From positions 1 through 54,074 of the forward strand of contig NZ_QUJB01000002.1 of NCBI RefSeq assembly GCF_003480435.1: a stretch of 54,074 nt of DNA, read 5' to 3'. A model generated the notes under the pieces. That model did not search any database. It saw only the letters and a list, made by a program, of their open reading frames with translations, and was not told the DNA's origin. How positions within the stretch are numbered: position 1 is the stretch's first letter; each line of letters starts with the position of its first letter. Source of the stretch: Clostridium sp. AM30-24. Its GTDB lineage: Bacteria; Bacillota; Clostridia; Lachnospirales; Lachnospiraceae. A program made the position numbers and the translations under genes. Of this stretch, positions 43,503 to 52,126 are shown one piece after another.

Positions 43503-44102
43503 ATGGATTACTACAGCAGTCAGATATCAAAATTGATCGAGGAGCTGTCAAAACTTCCGGGAATCGGAAATAAGACGGCCCAGCGTCTGGCATTCCATAT
43601 CATCAACATGCCGGAGGAACAGGTAGACCGTCTCTCCAGCTCGATCCGCGACGCAAAGCACAATGTCCATTACTGTAAGGAGTGCTTTACCCTGACGGAT
43701 CAGGAACTCTGTCCGATCTGCCGGAGTCAGACCAGAGATCACAGCGTGATCATGGTCGTGGAAAATCCGCGCGATCTGGCGGCGTACGAGAAAACGGGTA
43801 AATTCAACGGGGTATACCATGTACTTCACGGCGCGATCTCTCCAATGCTTGGAATTGGACCGGGAGATATCAAATTAAAAGAGCTGATGATGCGACTTCA
43901 GACAGAAGAAGTAAAGGAAGTCATTATCGCCACGAATTCAAGTCTTGAGGGTGAAACGACCGCAATGTACATAAGCAAGCTGATCAAGCCAACAGGGATC
44001 AAGGTGACGAGGATCGCCAGCGGTGTTCCGGTGGGCGGTGATCTGGAATATATTGACGAAGTGACACTTCTTCGGGCGTTAGAAGGCCGGGTGGAGTTAT
44101 AA
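43503..44102 (+). CDS. recR: Recombination mediator RecR
   Basis: 199-aa protein that helps load RecA with RecF/RecO. Helix-hairpin-helix [15 protein letters not shown], a zinc finger with Cys58, Cys61, Cys70 and Cys73, then a Toprim domain with [12 protein letters not shown]. It starts at the ATG at 43503, 4 nt after the ybaB stop, using a ribosome site inside ybaB. Normal family length and place. Confidence 0.95.
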   Translation: MDYYSSQISKLIEELSKLPGIGNKTAQRLAFHIINMPEEQVDRLSSSIRDAKHNVHYCKECFTLTDQELCPICRSQTRDHSVIMVVENPRDLAAYEKTGKFNGVYHVLHGAISPMLGIGPGDIKLKELMMRLQTEEVKEVIIATNSSLEGETTAMYISKLIKPTGIKVTRIASGVPVGGDLEYIDEVTLLRALEGRVEL

Positions 44103-44148
44103 AACCGGCAGCAGGACGGCTGCGCAGGTTTCAGGAGATGCGAAAGAA

Positions 44149-46380
44149 ATGGATAAATACGAGTTTAATATTAAAGTCGAGCAGATCAAAAAGATGGTCA
44201 GCCGCGGAGACTACGGAACTGCGATGAAGATCGCGGATACCATTGACTGGCACCGTGTCCGCAATGCGAGCCTGTTGTCCATGATCGCTCAGATCTATGA
44301 GAAAAATGAAGAATATCAGGAAGCGAAGGATATCCTGCTTCTGGCATTCGAGCGTGCGCCGGTAGGAAAGCGCCTGCTCTATAAGTTGGCAGATCTCGCC
44401 TTAAAGGAGGGAAATACTGCTGAGGCGGAGGCATACTACAGAGAATTCTGTGATCTTGCGCAGGATGATCCCCGCCAGTATCTGCTCCGCTATAAGATCT
44501 TAAAAGCAAAAAAAGCCCCGGTGGATCAGTTGATCCGTGCACTGGAAGTGTATACAGCATCCGAGGTGGATGAAAAATGGCTGTATGAGCTGGCAGACCT
44601 CTACCATAAAGCGGGGATCGAGGACAAGTGTGTTGCCACATGTGACCGCATCATGCTTTTATTCGGCCTCGGCAAATATGTGGACAAGGCAATGGATCTG
44701 AAACTTCAGTATGCACCGTTAAATAAATATCAGATGGATCTTGTGGAGAACCGGGAGAAGTATGAGGCAAAACTGCGTGCTGTTGAGGAAGAATACAGCG
44801 GAAATGCTCCGGAACAGGATGATTACGAGGATGGAGTTCCGGATCCGGAGGTTTCCAAGCGGGTTGCTATGCAGATCCATGAGGACGCTCAGACGAAAAA
44901 ACTGGCGGATGAGATGTCAAGACTTTCCGAAAAAGAAGGACATACAGCTGTTGTTGAGGAAGACGATGACATGGGTGCCACAAGGACGATTGCTGATTTA
45001 AGCGAGGTCCGCAGAGACAGACCGGCTGCTGTGCCAAAGGTGCAGGAAGAGGAAGAGACAGAGCCTGCTCTTTCGACTGAGGAGGAGCGAGAGATCGAAC
45101 GCCAGAAATTAGCTATCCGTGCCGCAAAAGAGCGGGAAGAGATGGAAGAGGAAGCTCTCCGCCGTGCCGAGGAAGAGAGAGAGACCGCGAGACGAGAGGA
45201 AGAAGAGCGCCGCGCGAAGAAGCAGGCAGAGATCGACCGTGAACGTGCCCGCAGAAATCAGGTCCGCAATATCCCGGCTCCGGAAGAAGATGACGAGGAT
45301 GAACTGGAATTGGAATCTCTGGATGATATGCTGGATACCAACAACCTGATGATCGAGGCAGAGACAGACGAGGAGGGACTTTCCATGGCAGTCAGCTCCT
45401 TAAAAGAGATTCATCGCGAACTTGGCATCAGGAACCAGGCAGCAAAGATCAGCAGCGAGAAATTAAATAAACGCGGAATCAGCGCGATAGCTGATAAACT
45501 TGCGGGAAAAGATCTGATTATTGAACATGCGGCAAGTCTTACAGATGCTGTCCAGAATGAACTGGATGAGCTTATGGAGAGGGATCATTCCGGAATGATC
45601 GTTGTCCTGATCGATACACCGGAAAATCTTGAAACACTCCATGCCCACAATACCTCCCTCGCAAGCAAGTTCCAGTATATCGGAAGTGATGAGAATGCGT
45701 CTGCCCGGAAAGAAGCGGAAGCCGAGGTGGAAGCTGCGCTGAAGCGTTCCACAGAAAAGCAGGAACAGATCGCCCGTGATGTGGTAAGTGCTGAGCAGGA
45801 ACTGGAAGAGAGACCGGAACAGGAGCCTGAGCAGGAAGAAATTCCGGAGGAAGAGCCACAGTACGAGGAAGAAGAGGCCTCTGTACCGGAGAAGCCGTTG
45901 AAGCCAGAATCAGAGCAGGACGAAGAATACGAAGAAGAACCGGAACCGGAGGAATATGTCCCGCCGAAGAAGGTAAAACTGTTCGCAAAGAAGGAAAAAA
46001 TGCCGAAGAAGATTCCGGCGTCCGAAGAAGAACCGGAGATCCCGGAGGAGACCGCGTCAGCAGCGGAAGAAGTTGTTCCGGAAGACTATGATGATAAGGA
46101 AGAGATGGATCCGGATGAATTTGCCCAGTATGCGTGCAAGTACGCGGCAGAGATCGACTGCAGCATCACCGGAAAGAGCCTTCTTGCCCTGTATGAACGC
46201 ATTGAGATGATGGAAGAGGATGATGTCCGCCTGACAAAAGCGGCAGCCGTAGATCTGGTCGAGGAAGCTGCTGACAAAGCAGAGAAAAAGTCTCTCGGAA
46301 AAAAGATCGCGGGACTCTTCTCTCCAACTTATACAAAAGAAGGGCTTCTGATCCTTCATGAAAAAGATTTCTTTGACTGA
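44149..46380 (+). CDS. TPR protein with Glu-rich arms and a degenerate AAA-like segment
   Basis: 743-aa protein of unknown function, I believe restricted to Lachnospiraceae and relatives. Residues 1-220 form TPR-type helices (NEEYQEAKDILLLAFERAP, GNTAEAEAYYREF). Residues 290-400 are a charged coiled coil rich in Glu/Arg. At about 420-530 is a globular part with GKDLIIEHAASLTDAVQNEL and ERDHSGMIVVLIDTPENL, which resembles the Walker-B half of CbxX/SpoVK-type AAA domains but without any P-loop, so ATP hydrolysis is not expected. Residues 540-650 are Glu/Pro-rich and the C-terminus folds again. No signal peptide. It is located 46 nt after recR and ends at a hairpin region. Confidence 0.65.
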   Translation: MDKYEFNIKVEQIKKMVSRGDYGTAMKIADTIDWHRVRNASLLSMIAQIYEKNEEYQEAKDILLLAFERAPVGKRLLYKLADLALKEGNTAEAEAYYREFCDLAQDDPRQYLLRYKILKAKKAPVDQLIRALEVYTASEVDEKWLYELADLYHKAGIEDKCVATCDRIMLLFGLGKYVDKAMDLKLQYAPLNKYQMDLVENREKYEAKLRAVEEEYSGNAPEQDDYEDGVPDPEVSKRVAMQIHEDAQTKKLADEMSRLSEKEGHTAVVEEDDDMGATRTIADLSEVRRDRPAAVPKVQEEEETEPALSTEEEREIERQKLAIRAAKEREEMEEEALRRAEEERETARREEEERRAKKQAEIDRERARRNQVRNIPAPEEDDEDELELESLDDMLDTNNLMIEAETDEEGLSMAVSSLKEIHRELGIRNQAAKISSEKLNKRGISAIADKLAGKDLIIEHAASLTDAVQNELDELMERDHSGMIVVLIDTPENLETLHAHNTSLASKFQYIGSDENASARKEAEAEVEAALKRSTEKQEQIARDVVSAEQELEERPEQEPEQEEIPEEEPQYEEEEASVPEKPLKPESEQDEEYEEEPEPEEYVPPKKVKLFAKKEKMPKKIPASEEEPEIPEETASAAEEVVPEDYDDKEEMDPDEFAQYACKYAAEIDCSITGKSLLALYERIEMMEEDDVRLTKAAAVDLVEEAADKAEKKSLGKKIAGLFSPTYTKEGLLILHEKDFFD

Positions 46381-46396
46381 TAAAGCCGTGTGATCG

Positions 46397-46522
46397 AATG
46401 CCTGTACATTGTCCTGCGTGCACGTGGATTATGTACAGGGCATTTGATGACATGTTTACAGGAACTGAATACGTGCGCACCATAAGCTCATTGGTTTATA
46501 ATGAACGGGGTGCGCAATTTTT
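46397..46522 (+). terminator. Two hairpins after the TPR gene, the second a terminator
   Basis: First: 46397-46409 pairs with 46431-46444 with one bulge and no T-run. Second: TGCGCACC (46474-46481) pairs with GGTGCGCA (46509-46516), with an inner TCATT/AATGA stem, followed by ATTTTT, a typical terminator. The remaining gap to 46665 shows nothing else. Confidence 0.75.
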
Positions 46523-46665
46523 CACCAGTACACACGAACTAATGTTTGCCAAACAAAGATATGGTCAATGCCCGTGATGCTTGATCTCCGCGGATGATTT
46601 CGAGATTCATGTATCGCAGAGAGCAATATTTTCAGGGGGTATCAGACCGTTTGCAGGAGAAATAT

Positions 46666-47502
46666 ATGGAGATCAGACTGATCGCAGCGGATATGGATGG
46701 AACGCTGCTTAATGATGAAAAAAAGATCCCGGAGGAGAATCTGCGCGCTTTTAAGGCATGTGCGTCACAGGGGATCGAGATCGTCCCGGCAACAGGCCGT
46801 ACCATGCGGGGACTGCCGGATGAACTTCGGAATCTGCCGGGTGTACACTACGCGATCCTTACAAACGGAGCTCAGGTGGTGGATCTTCAGACGAATGAGA
46901 TCATCGATTCCTGTCGGATTCCGGTGGGGCTGGCAGAAAAGATCATGATGATGGCCCGGATGAGTCCGGATGAGATCATGTATGATGTGTATGTGGGCGG
47001 AATTGGTTATACCATGCCGGAATTCTACAACGATGTATATAAATATGTTTCATCGGAGGGACTGGCGGAGCTGGTGCGCAGAACCAGAGATTCGGTTCCG
47101 GACAACGTCGCCTATTTAAAAGAACGCGGACAGGACGCAGAGAAGATCAATATGTTCTTTTGCGACATGGATGCCAGAAGGCGGATGAGAGAAGAACTTT
47201 CAAAGATCCCGGGGATCCTTGTGTCCTCATCGATCCCGAATAATCTGGAGATCAACGCTGCAGGAGCCGATAAAGGCGGCGCACTGATCCGTCTTGCCGC
47301 GCGTCTTGGAATCCCCATAGAAGCCACCATGAGCTTTGGAGATGGGGAGAACGATCTTTCTATGATCCGCATGGCGGGAATTGGCGTTGCCATGGCAAAT
47401 GGCGAGGAGTCTGTAAAGAAGGCAGCAGATTATATTACGGAGACCAACAATGAGGCAGGTGTCGCGAAGGCGATCTGCCATTTTACAGGAATTCAGATAT
47501 AA
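46666..47502 (+). CDS. Cof-type HAD phosphatase
   Basis: 278-aa haloacid-dehalogenase-family sugar or nucleotide phosphatase. The nucleophile motif is DMDGTLLN (Asp9, Asp11); motif II is ATGRT; motif III Lys lies in DKGGAL; motif IV is GDGENDLSM. A C2-type cap occupies residues 85-190. The ATG at 46666 is preceded by GCAGGAG; the frame goes back to 46594. Substrate cannot be predicted within this large group. Directly downstream, 115 nt on, is the CvpA-type gene. Confidence 0.9.
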   Translation: MEIRLIAADMDGTLLNDEKKIPEENLRAFKACASQGIEIVPATGRTMRGLPDELRNLPGVHYAILTNGAQVVDLQTNEIIDSCRIPVGLAEKIMMMARMSPDEIMYDVYVGGIGYTMPEFYNDVYKYVSSEGLAELVRRTRDSVPDNVAYLKERGQDAEKINMFFCDMDARRRMREELSKIPGILVSSSIPNNLEINAAGADKGGALIRLAARLGIPIEATMSFGDGENDLSMIRMAGIGVAMANGEESVKKAADYITETNNEAGVAKAICHFTGIQI

Positions 47503-47616
47503 CAGGAATGGTGGGCATATGAGGACTTTCAGGTAATAGACACGGCGGGGTATCTGGATCATCCTGGCTTTGTCTGTTTTACGGAAGAACTATGCACATA
47601 TGTGACAGGAGTAATA

Positions 47617-48363
47617 ATGGAAATAATGGAGATTCTATCCAGCTGCTGGCTGGAAGTGGCTGTAGCGGTATATCTCATCGGGATGATGCTGTACGGTCAT
47701 TACAGAGGTTTTATAAAAATAGCAGTTTCCGCAATGTCCCTTTTCATCACGCTGTTTGCAGCGCGTGTAGCGATTCCACAGGCGGCAGCCTGGCTGGAAA
47801 ATAATACCGCTCTGTATGAAACGATGAAGGAGAGCGCCTTAAAGGCCAGCGGACTTGACGAGAAGATGGAAGAGGTGGCTCAGACAGCCGGTCTCGTGGG
47901 AAAAGCCGGGGAACGCGCGGTCATAGAGAGCCTGGAGATCCCGGACCAGGTCAAAAAGCTTCTGATCGAGAACAACAACGGGGAAGTATATCAGGAGATG
48001 GGCGTCCAGATCTTTGAGGACTATGTTGGGAAATACCTTGCAGACCGTGTGATACGCATACTTATATTTACGGTACTGTTTATCGTATTTTACGCATTCC
48101 TTCATATCATCATTGTCTGGCTGGATCTGATTTCCAGACTGCCGATCATATATGGGCTCAACAAGATCGCCGGGGCAGTCCTGGGACTTACGGAGGCGTT
48201 GATCTTTATATGGGTGGGGGCTTTGGTTCTCACGTTGTTTTCAGGAAGTGAGATCGGAAAGAGCATGATCACCCAGATCAATGGAAGTATCTGGCTGACG
48301 TGGCTGTATGACCACAATATGCTTTCCTACCTTGTAGTCGGTCTGGTAAAGTCTGTCCTGTAA
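47617..48363 (+). CDS. CvpA-family membrane protein
   Basis: 248-aa protein with four membrane segments (near residues 8-28, 30-50, 150-172 and 190-215) and a soluble extracytoplasmic loop of about 80 residues between the second and third. The family signature YLIGMMLYGHYRGFIKI is at the N-terminus. The ATG at 47617 has AGGAG upstream. Related proteins are linked to colicin V production and membrane integrity but their activity is undefined. It lies 27 nt before the TetR gene and may share its transcript. Confidence 0.82.
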   Translation: MEIMEILSSCWLEVAVAVYLIGMMLYGHYRGFIKIAVSAMSLFITLFAARVAIPQAAAWLENNTALYETMKESALKASGLDEKMEEVAQTAGLVGKAGERAVIESLEIPDQVKKLLIENNNGEVYQEMGVQIFEDYVGKYLADRVIRILIFTVLFIVFYAFLHIIIVWLDLISRLPIIYGLNKIAGAVLGLTEALIFIWVGALVLTLFSGSEIGKSMITQINGSIWLTWLYDHNMLSYLVVGLVKSVL

Positions 48364-48390
48364 CGGGAGTAGATTAAACGGAGGAATGCC

Positions 48391-48990
48391 ATGAAAAAAG
48401 GAGAAAAAACCAAACGGCATATTTATGAATGTGCGATCGAATTATTCCGAACCAAAGGATATGACAAGGTTTCTGTAGATGAGATTGTTAAGTGTGCAGG
48501 AACGGCAAAAGGAACCTTTTATATCTATTTTGAGACAAAAGCGGATATTCTCATTTACATGTTGAAAGCATATGATGATTACTATGACAAAGTTGCTTCG
48601 GGTTTCTTGCCGGAGATGGGAGTTGAAGAGCGACTTCTCATCATTACCCAAAGTTCCAGTGAGTTTACGGAAAATGTGATGGGGCGGGATGTTATACGGG
48701 TATTGTATAGTAACCAGCTGATGGAACAGGGAAATGGAGATCTTTATACAAAACGTGCATTGTACCGGGTTGTGCACGAATTAATTGAAGAAGGACAGAA
48801 TATGGGAATTTTTTCGGCAGAGGAAAACAGTATTGTGCTGACAAATCGATTTGTCACCTGTATCAGGGGAATCTTTTTCGAGTGGTGTATACAGGGAGAT
48901 GAGTTTGTTCTAAAACAAGAATGTGAAAACTTTGCGAGGATGTTTTGCCGCGCAATCCGCAGGGAAAGTAAGAATATCGAGTCTAAATAA
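48391..48990 (+). CDS. TetR/AcrR-family repressor of the downstream carrier operon
   Basis: 199-aa regulator. The N-terminal helix-turn-helix spans about residues 8-50, with VDEIVKCAGTAKGTFYIYF; the C-terminal ligand-binding region is helical and not conserved. A GGAGGAAT site precedes the ATG. A terminator separates it from the next gene, whose promoter is flanked by two ATGAC-N4-GTCAT palindromes, very likely its operators. Signal unknown; a peptide, an aminobenzoyl compound or a related metabolite would fit the operon. Confidence 0.85.
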   Translation: MKKGEKTKRHIYECAIELFRTKGYDKVSVDEIVKCAGTAKGTFYIYFETKADILIYMLKAYDDYYDKVASGFLPEMGVEERLLIITQSSSEFTENVMGRDVIRVLYSNQLMEQGNGDLYTKRALYRVVHELIEEGQNMGIFSAEENSIVLTNRFVTCIRGIFFEWCIQGDEFVLKQECENFARMFCRAIRRESKNIESK

Positions 48991-49004
48991 TGAATAACAA
49001 GAGG

Positions 49005-49043
49005 AGCTGGGTATAGAAAGAGATTCTGTACTCAGCTTTTTTT
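49005..49043 (+). terminator. Terminator of the TetR gene
   Basis: AGCTGGGTA (49005-49013) pairs with TACTCAGCT (49029-49037), one G-U type pair, then T7. Confidence 0.88.
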
Positions 49044-49065
49044 GTAAATATGAGCAAAATATAAA

Positions 49066-49138
49066 ATGACCAAAGTCATAAAATAGTTGACAAGCGCAAG
49101 CGGGAGGGGTATCATAGATAAAAAATGACTATAGTCAT
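49066..49138 (+). promoter_or_regulatory. Carrier-operon promoter with two TetR-type operators
   Basis: TTGACA (49087-49092), a 17-nt spacer and TATCAT (49110-49115). Upstream is ATGAC-CAAA-GTCAT (49066-49079), downstream ATGAC-TATA-GTCAT (49125-49138). The centres are 59 bp apart, so two dimers would enclose the promoter. Confidence 0.88.
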
Positions 49139-49166
49139 TTTTTAAAAATACGAGGAGGATGTTTGT

Positions 49167-50696
49167 ATGAACAACACTGTGAAGAAGAAAAAAGGAGGAA
49201 AGATCCTGGATGTGATCGAAACGGTCGGCAATAAGCTGCCGCATCCGTATATTATGTTCCTGTGGCTCTGCCTGATTCTTGCTGGAATCAGTACAGTGTG
49301 CAGCCTGGCAGGAGTTCAGGTGATCAATCCGACAACTGGAGAAACTGTTCTGGCAAAAGCAATTTTCAGCAGAGATGGAATTGTATGGCTGCTCGAAAAT
49401 TTACTAAAAAATTTTCAGGGCTTCTCAGCACTTGGTCTGGTACTCGCCATGCAGATGGCAATTGGATTTGCTGAAGGAGTCGGATTACTGACTGCAGCTA
49501 TGAGAAAAGCGATTCTTGGAGTACCACTCTGGGCATTAACTGCAACCGTGTTATTCCTTGGAATTAATGGAAGTATTGCTTCGGAGGCAGCAATCATTGT
49601 TGTTCCGGCACTGGCAGCCGCAGCATTCCAGGCTGTTGGAATGCACCCGATCGCAGGACTTCTGGCTGGTTATGCGGCAACAAATGCAGGATTCACAGCC
49701 TGCCTGATCGTATCAGGAACAGACGTACTCCTTTGCGGCGTTACTGAACTGGCAGCGCAGCTTGTAGATCCGTCGATTACAGTTAATGCAACTGCCAACT
49801 GGTATTTTATGATCGTTTCCGTGTTCATGCTTACCGCAGTTGGTGTTGTTGTAAACAAATATTTCATTGTTCCGCGTCTTGGCAAATATGATCCGGCAAA
49901 TGGAGAGACTGGGACAGCCGATGCATCGGGGGAGATCACACCGATTCAGGCTGGCGCGCTGAGAGCGGCTGGCATTTTCAGCATCGCCTATATTGCTCTC
50001 CTTGCCATACTTACAGTTCCGAAAAACGGCTTTTTCAGGGGTGAAGACGGCTCTGTTTTAAATGGACCTTTGATTACGGGACTGGTAGCGATCCTGATCA
50101 TCTATTTTATTCTGGTAGGTATTATCTACGGATTAAAAGCAGGAACGATCAAAAGCAGCAGTGATGTGCCAACGATCATGGCGAAGTCGCTGGAGGGAAC
50201 CACAGGATATATTGTGCTGGTATTTGTAATCGCACAGTTTATCAACATGTTCAATTACACGAATCTGGGAATGATCATTGCGGTCAAGAGTGCGGGTGCA
50301 TTGCAGGCGGCAGGATTCACAGGGATCCCGTTAATGATCTTCTTTATTCTCCTGTGCTGTGTGGTTAACCTGTTTATGACAAGTGGTACAGCAAAATGGT
50401 ATATCTTTGCGCCGATTCTTGTACCAATGATGATGATGCTTGGATATAGCCCGGAATTTGCCCAGGTTGTATACAGAATCGGAGATTCCACAACGAATGC
50501 GATCACTCCGATCTATCCATATATTCCGATTGCGATCGCAATGGCTAAGAAATATGATAAAAACTTTGGAATGGGATCTTTGATTTCCATGATGCTCCCG
50601 TATTCAGTTGCATTCTTGCTGGGATGGATCGTTCAGCTGGTGATTTGGGTAACATTAAATCTTCCAATTGGACCAGGGGCATATGTATTTATGTAG
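49167..50696 (+). CDS. AbgT/YfcC-type membrane carrier
   Basis: 509-aa inner-membrane protein with about 12 helices. Two inverted repeats carry hairpin motifs: LGINGSIASEAAIIVVPAL with AATNAGFTACL in the first half and NLFMTSGTAKWYIFAPI with RIGDSTTNAITPIYPY in the second. This fits the AbgT family, whose known members transport p-aminobenzoyl-glutamate or export sulfonamides. It has AGGAGGA before the ATG and heads an operon with two further membrane proteins and a carboxypeptidase, so the substrate may be a peptide-like or aminoacyl compound. Confidence 0.85.
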   Translation: MNNTVKKKKGGKILDVIETVGNKLPHPYIMFLWLCLILAGISTVCSLAGVQVINPTTGETVLAKAIFSRDGIVWLLENLLKNFQGFSALGLVLAMQMAIGFAEGVGLLTAAMRKAILGVPLWALTATVLFLGINGSIASEAAIIVVPALAAAAFQAVGMHPIAGLLAGYAATNAGFTACLIVSGTDVLLCGVTELAAQLVDPSITVNATANWYFMIVSVFMLTAVGVVVNKYFIVPRLGKYDPANGETGTADASGEITPIQAGALRAAGIFSIAYIALLAILTVPKNGFFRGEDGSVLNGPLITGLVAILIIYFILVGIIYGLKAGTIKSSSDVPTIMAKSLEGTTGYIVLVFVIAQFINMFNYTNLGMIIAVKSAGALQAAGFTGIPLMIFFILLCCVVNLFMTSGTAKWYIFAPILVPMMMMLGYSPEFAQVVYRIGDSTTNAITPIYPYIPIAIAMAKKYDKNFGMGSLISMMLPYSVAFLLGWIVQLVIWVTLNLPIGPGAYVFM

Positions 50697-50732
50697 GAAA
50701 GGAATGTTGCAAGTTACGCAATAGATTTTGAA

Positions 50733-51437
50733 ATGAAATATACAGAGATATGTAATGATAAATGGCTGTTTATATGGGTCGGACTGTTGCTCTTTGCGGT
50801 AATAGCTCAATGTATGCTCTTCATGAGCAAAGCATGGAAACACGGCATGGAGATCGGTCTGAAACAATCGCAGCTAAAAAAGGGTTTAAAGACAGGGATC
50901 ACGATCAGTATCATGCCAACACTTCCGGTTTTACTGGTGTTGTTTTCGCTCACACCACTTCTGGGAATCCCGCTTCCGTGGCTGCGTCTTTCGGTTATCG
51001 GCTCTGCTTATTATGAAACATATGCAGCAACAACTGCATTATCGTGCCTGGGAGAGACATTCCAGATCAACGGTTACAGCGCGAATGGATGGATCGCGGC
51101 CTTGTGGGTAATGACGATTGGAGGAAGCGTATGTATTTTATGGTCGGCATTTGCTATTAAACCGATTTCGATGCTTTATGAAAAAGCAGAAAAGATCAAT
51201 ATTAAACTTGTTCTGGCGGTAGGAAGCGGATGCCTGGTAGGTGTTATGGCCTATGTATCAGTGTCATATGGTTTTAGCGCCATGTCGACGAAAGGCGTTG
51301 TATTCTGCATCAGCTTTGCTGTAGGAGCACTTCTTATGCTCGTCTCGAACAAAGTAGAAAAGGCAAAATGGCTCACAGATTATATTATGACGATCAGCAT
51401 GCTTGCGGCAATGGCGGCAGCCTGTGTTATTTTTTAG
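50733..51437 (+). CDS. DUF5058-family membrane protein, first half of a pair
   Basis: 234-aa membrane protein with about six helices, assigned to DUF5058 from the overall pattern (KAWKHGMEIGLKQSQLKKGL, then SIMPTLPVLLVLFSL and the WLRLSVIGSAYYET loop). Function unknown. It has no clear ribosome site in front of the ATG at 50733; translation may depend on the upstream gene. It precedes a second membrane gene by 12 nt, and the two probably form one complex or carrier. The long amphipathic GMEIG loop faces the cytoplasm. Confidence 0.65.
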   Translation: MKYTEICNDKWLFIWVGLLLFAVIAQCMLFMSKAWKHGMEIGLKQSQLKKGLKTGITISIMPTLPVLLVLFSLTPLLGIPLPWLRLSVIGSAYYETYAATTALSCLGETFQINGYSANGWIAALWVMTIGGSVCILWSAFAIKPISMLYEKAEKINIKLVLAVGSGCLVGVMAYVSVSYGFSAMSTKGVVFCISFAVGALLMLVSNKVEKAKWLTDYIMTISMLAAMAAACVIF

Positions 51438-51449
51438 GGGGCAGGAAAA

Positions 51450-52124
51450 ATGAAAAGCAATTATCAAAAATGGATCCATAAGTTCGGAATTTCGACAAGC
51501 CTCCTTCTTCTTGCGGCAATGATAGGGCTTCCGGTAGCAGCCAGTCTTATTTACGGAATTTGGCCGGACTTTGGAGAACTATGGCCTGGATTTGTTGCAG
51601 TTGTTTTATTTATGGCACCATATCTTCCATCGGAAACGATCGGCTATATGTCGGTTATGGGACCAGGAGCATTATACCTTTCTTACATCACCGGCAATGT
51701 CACCAATCTTAGAATGCCTGCTACGATTGGCACAATCAATGCACTGGGAATCAAACCGAATACGGATGAGTGTCATACGCTGGCAATTATTGCCTGCGGC
51801 GCTTCTGTGATCACATCTATAGTGATTGTTGCACTCGGAGTCGTTGTATCAGGACCGCTTACCCCGATTATCCAGGCACCTGTTCTCCAACCTGCATTTG
51901 ACTATGTAGTTCCGGCGCTATTTGGAGGACTTGTGGCTCAGACTGTGATAAAAGGGAAAAAAGAAATCTTTCACTATCTGATTCCACTGGCAGTCTGCCT
52001 GTTCTTCTGCTACTGTACAAAAGTGGCAAGTGCATATTATATGTTGATTGTGATTGCCGTGTCAGCAGCGGTCGCGGTAATGAATTATCTGAAAACAGAG
52101 AAAAAAGAGGAAAGGGGAGAGTAG
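51450..52124 (+). CDS. Membrane protein, partner of the DUF5058 protein
   Basis: 224-aa protein with five or six hydrophobic segments; I do not recognise a named family. A conserved-looking loop, LPSETIGYMSVMGPGALYLSYITGN (here the first part), NLRMPATIGTINALG and the Asp/Glu-rich stretch after it, suggests an ion or solute path. GGGGGCAGGA precedes the ATG. It is 2 nt before the carboxypeptidase gene, so all four genes from 49167 are a TetR-controlled unit. Confidence 0.6.
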   Translation: MKSNYQKWIHKFGISTSLLLLAAMIGLPVAASLIYGIWPDFGELWPGFVAVVLFMAPYLPSETIGYMSVMGPGALYLSYITGNVTNLRMPATIGTINALGIKPNTDECHTLAIIACGASVITSIVIVALGVVVSGPLTPIIQAPVLQPAFDYVVPALFGGLVAQTVIKGKKEIFHYLIPLAVCLFFCYCTKVASAYYMLIVIAVSAAVAVMNYLKTEKKEERGE

Positions 52125-52126
52125 AT

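Noticed and set aside
46397..46444. Strong hairpin after the TPR gene as an sRNA gene
   Set aside because: No promoter in front and no T-run; more likely part of the 3' untranslated region.
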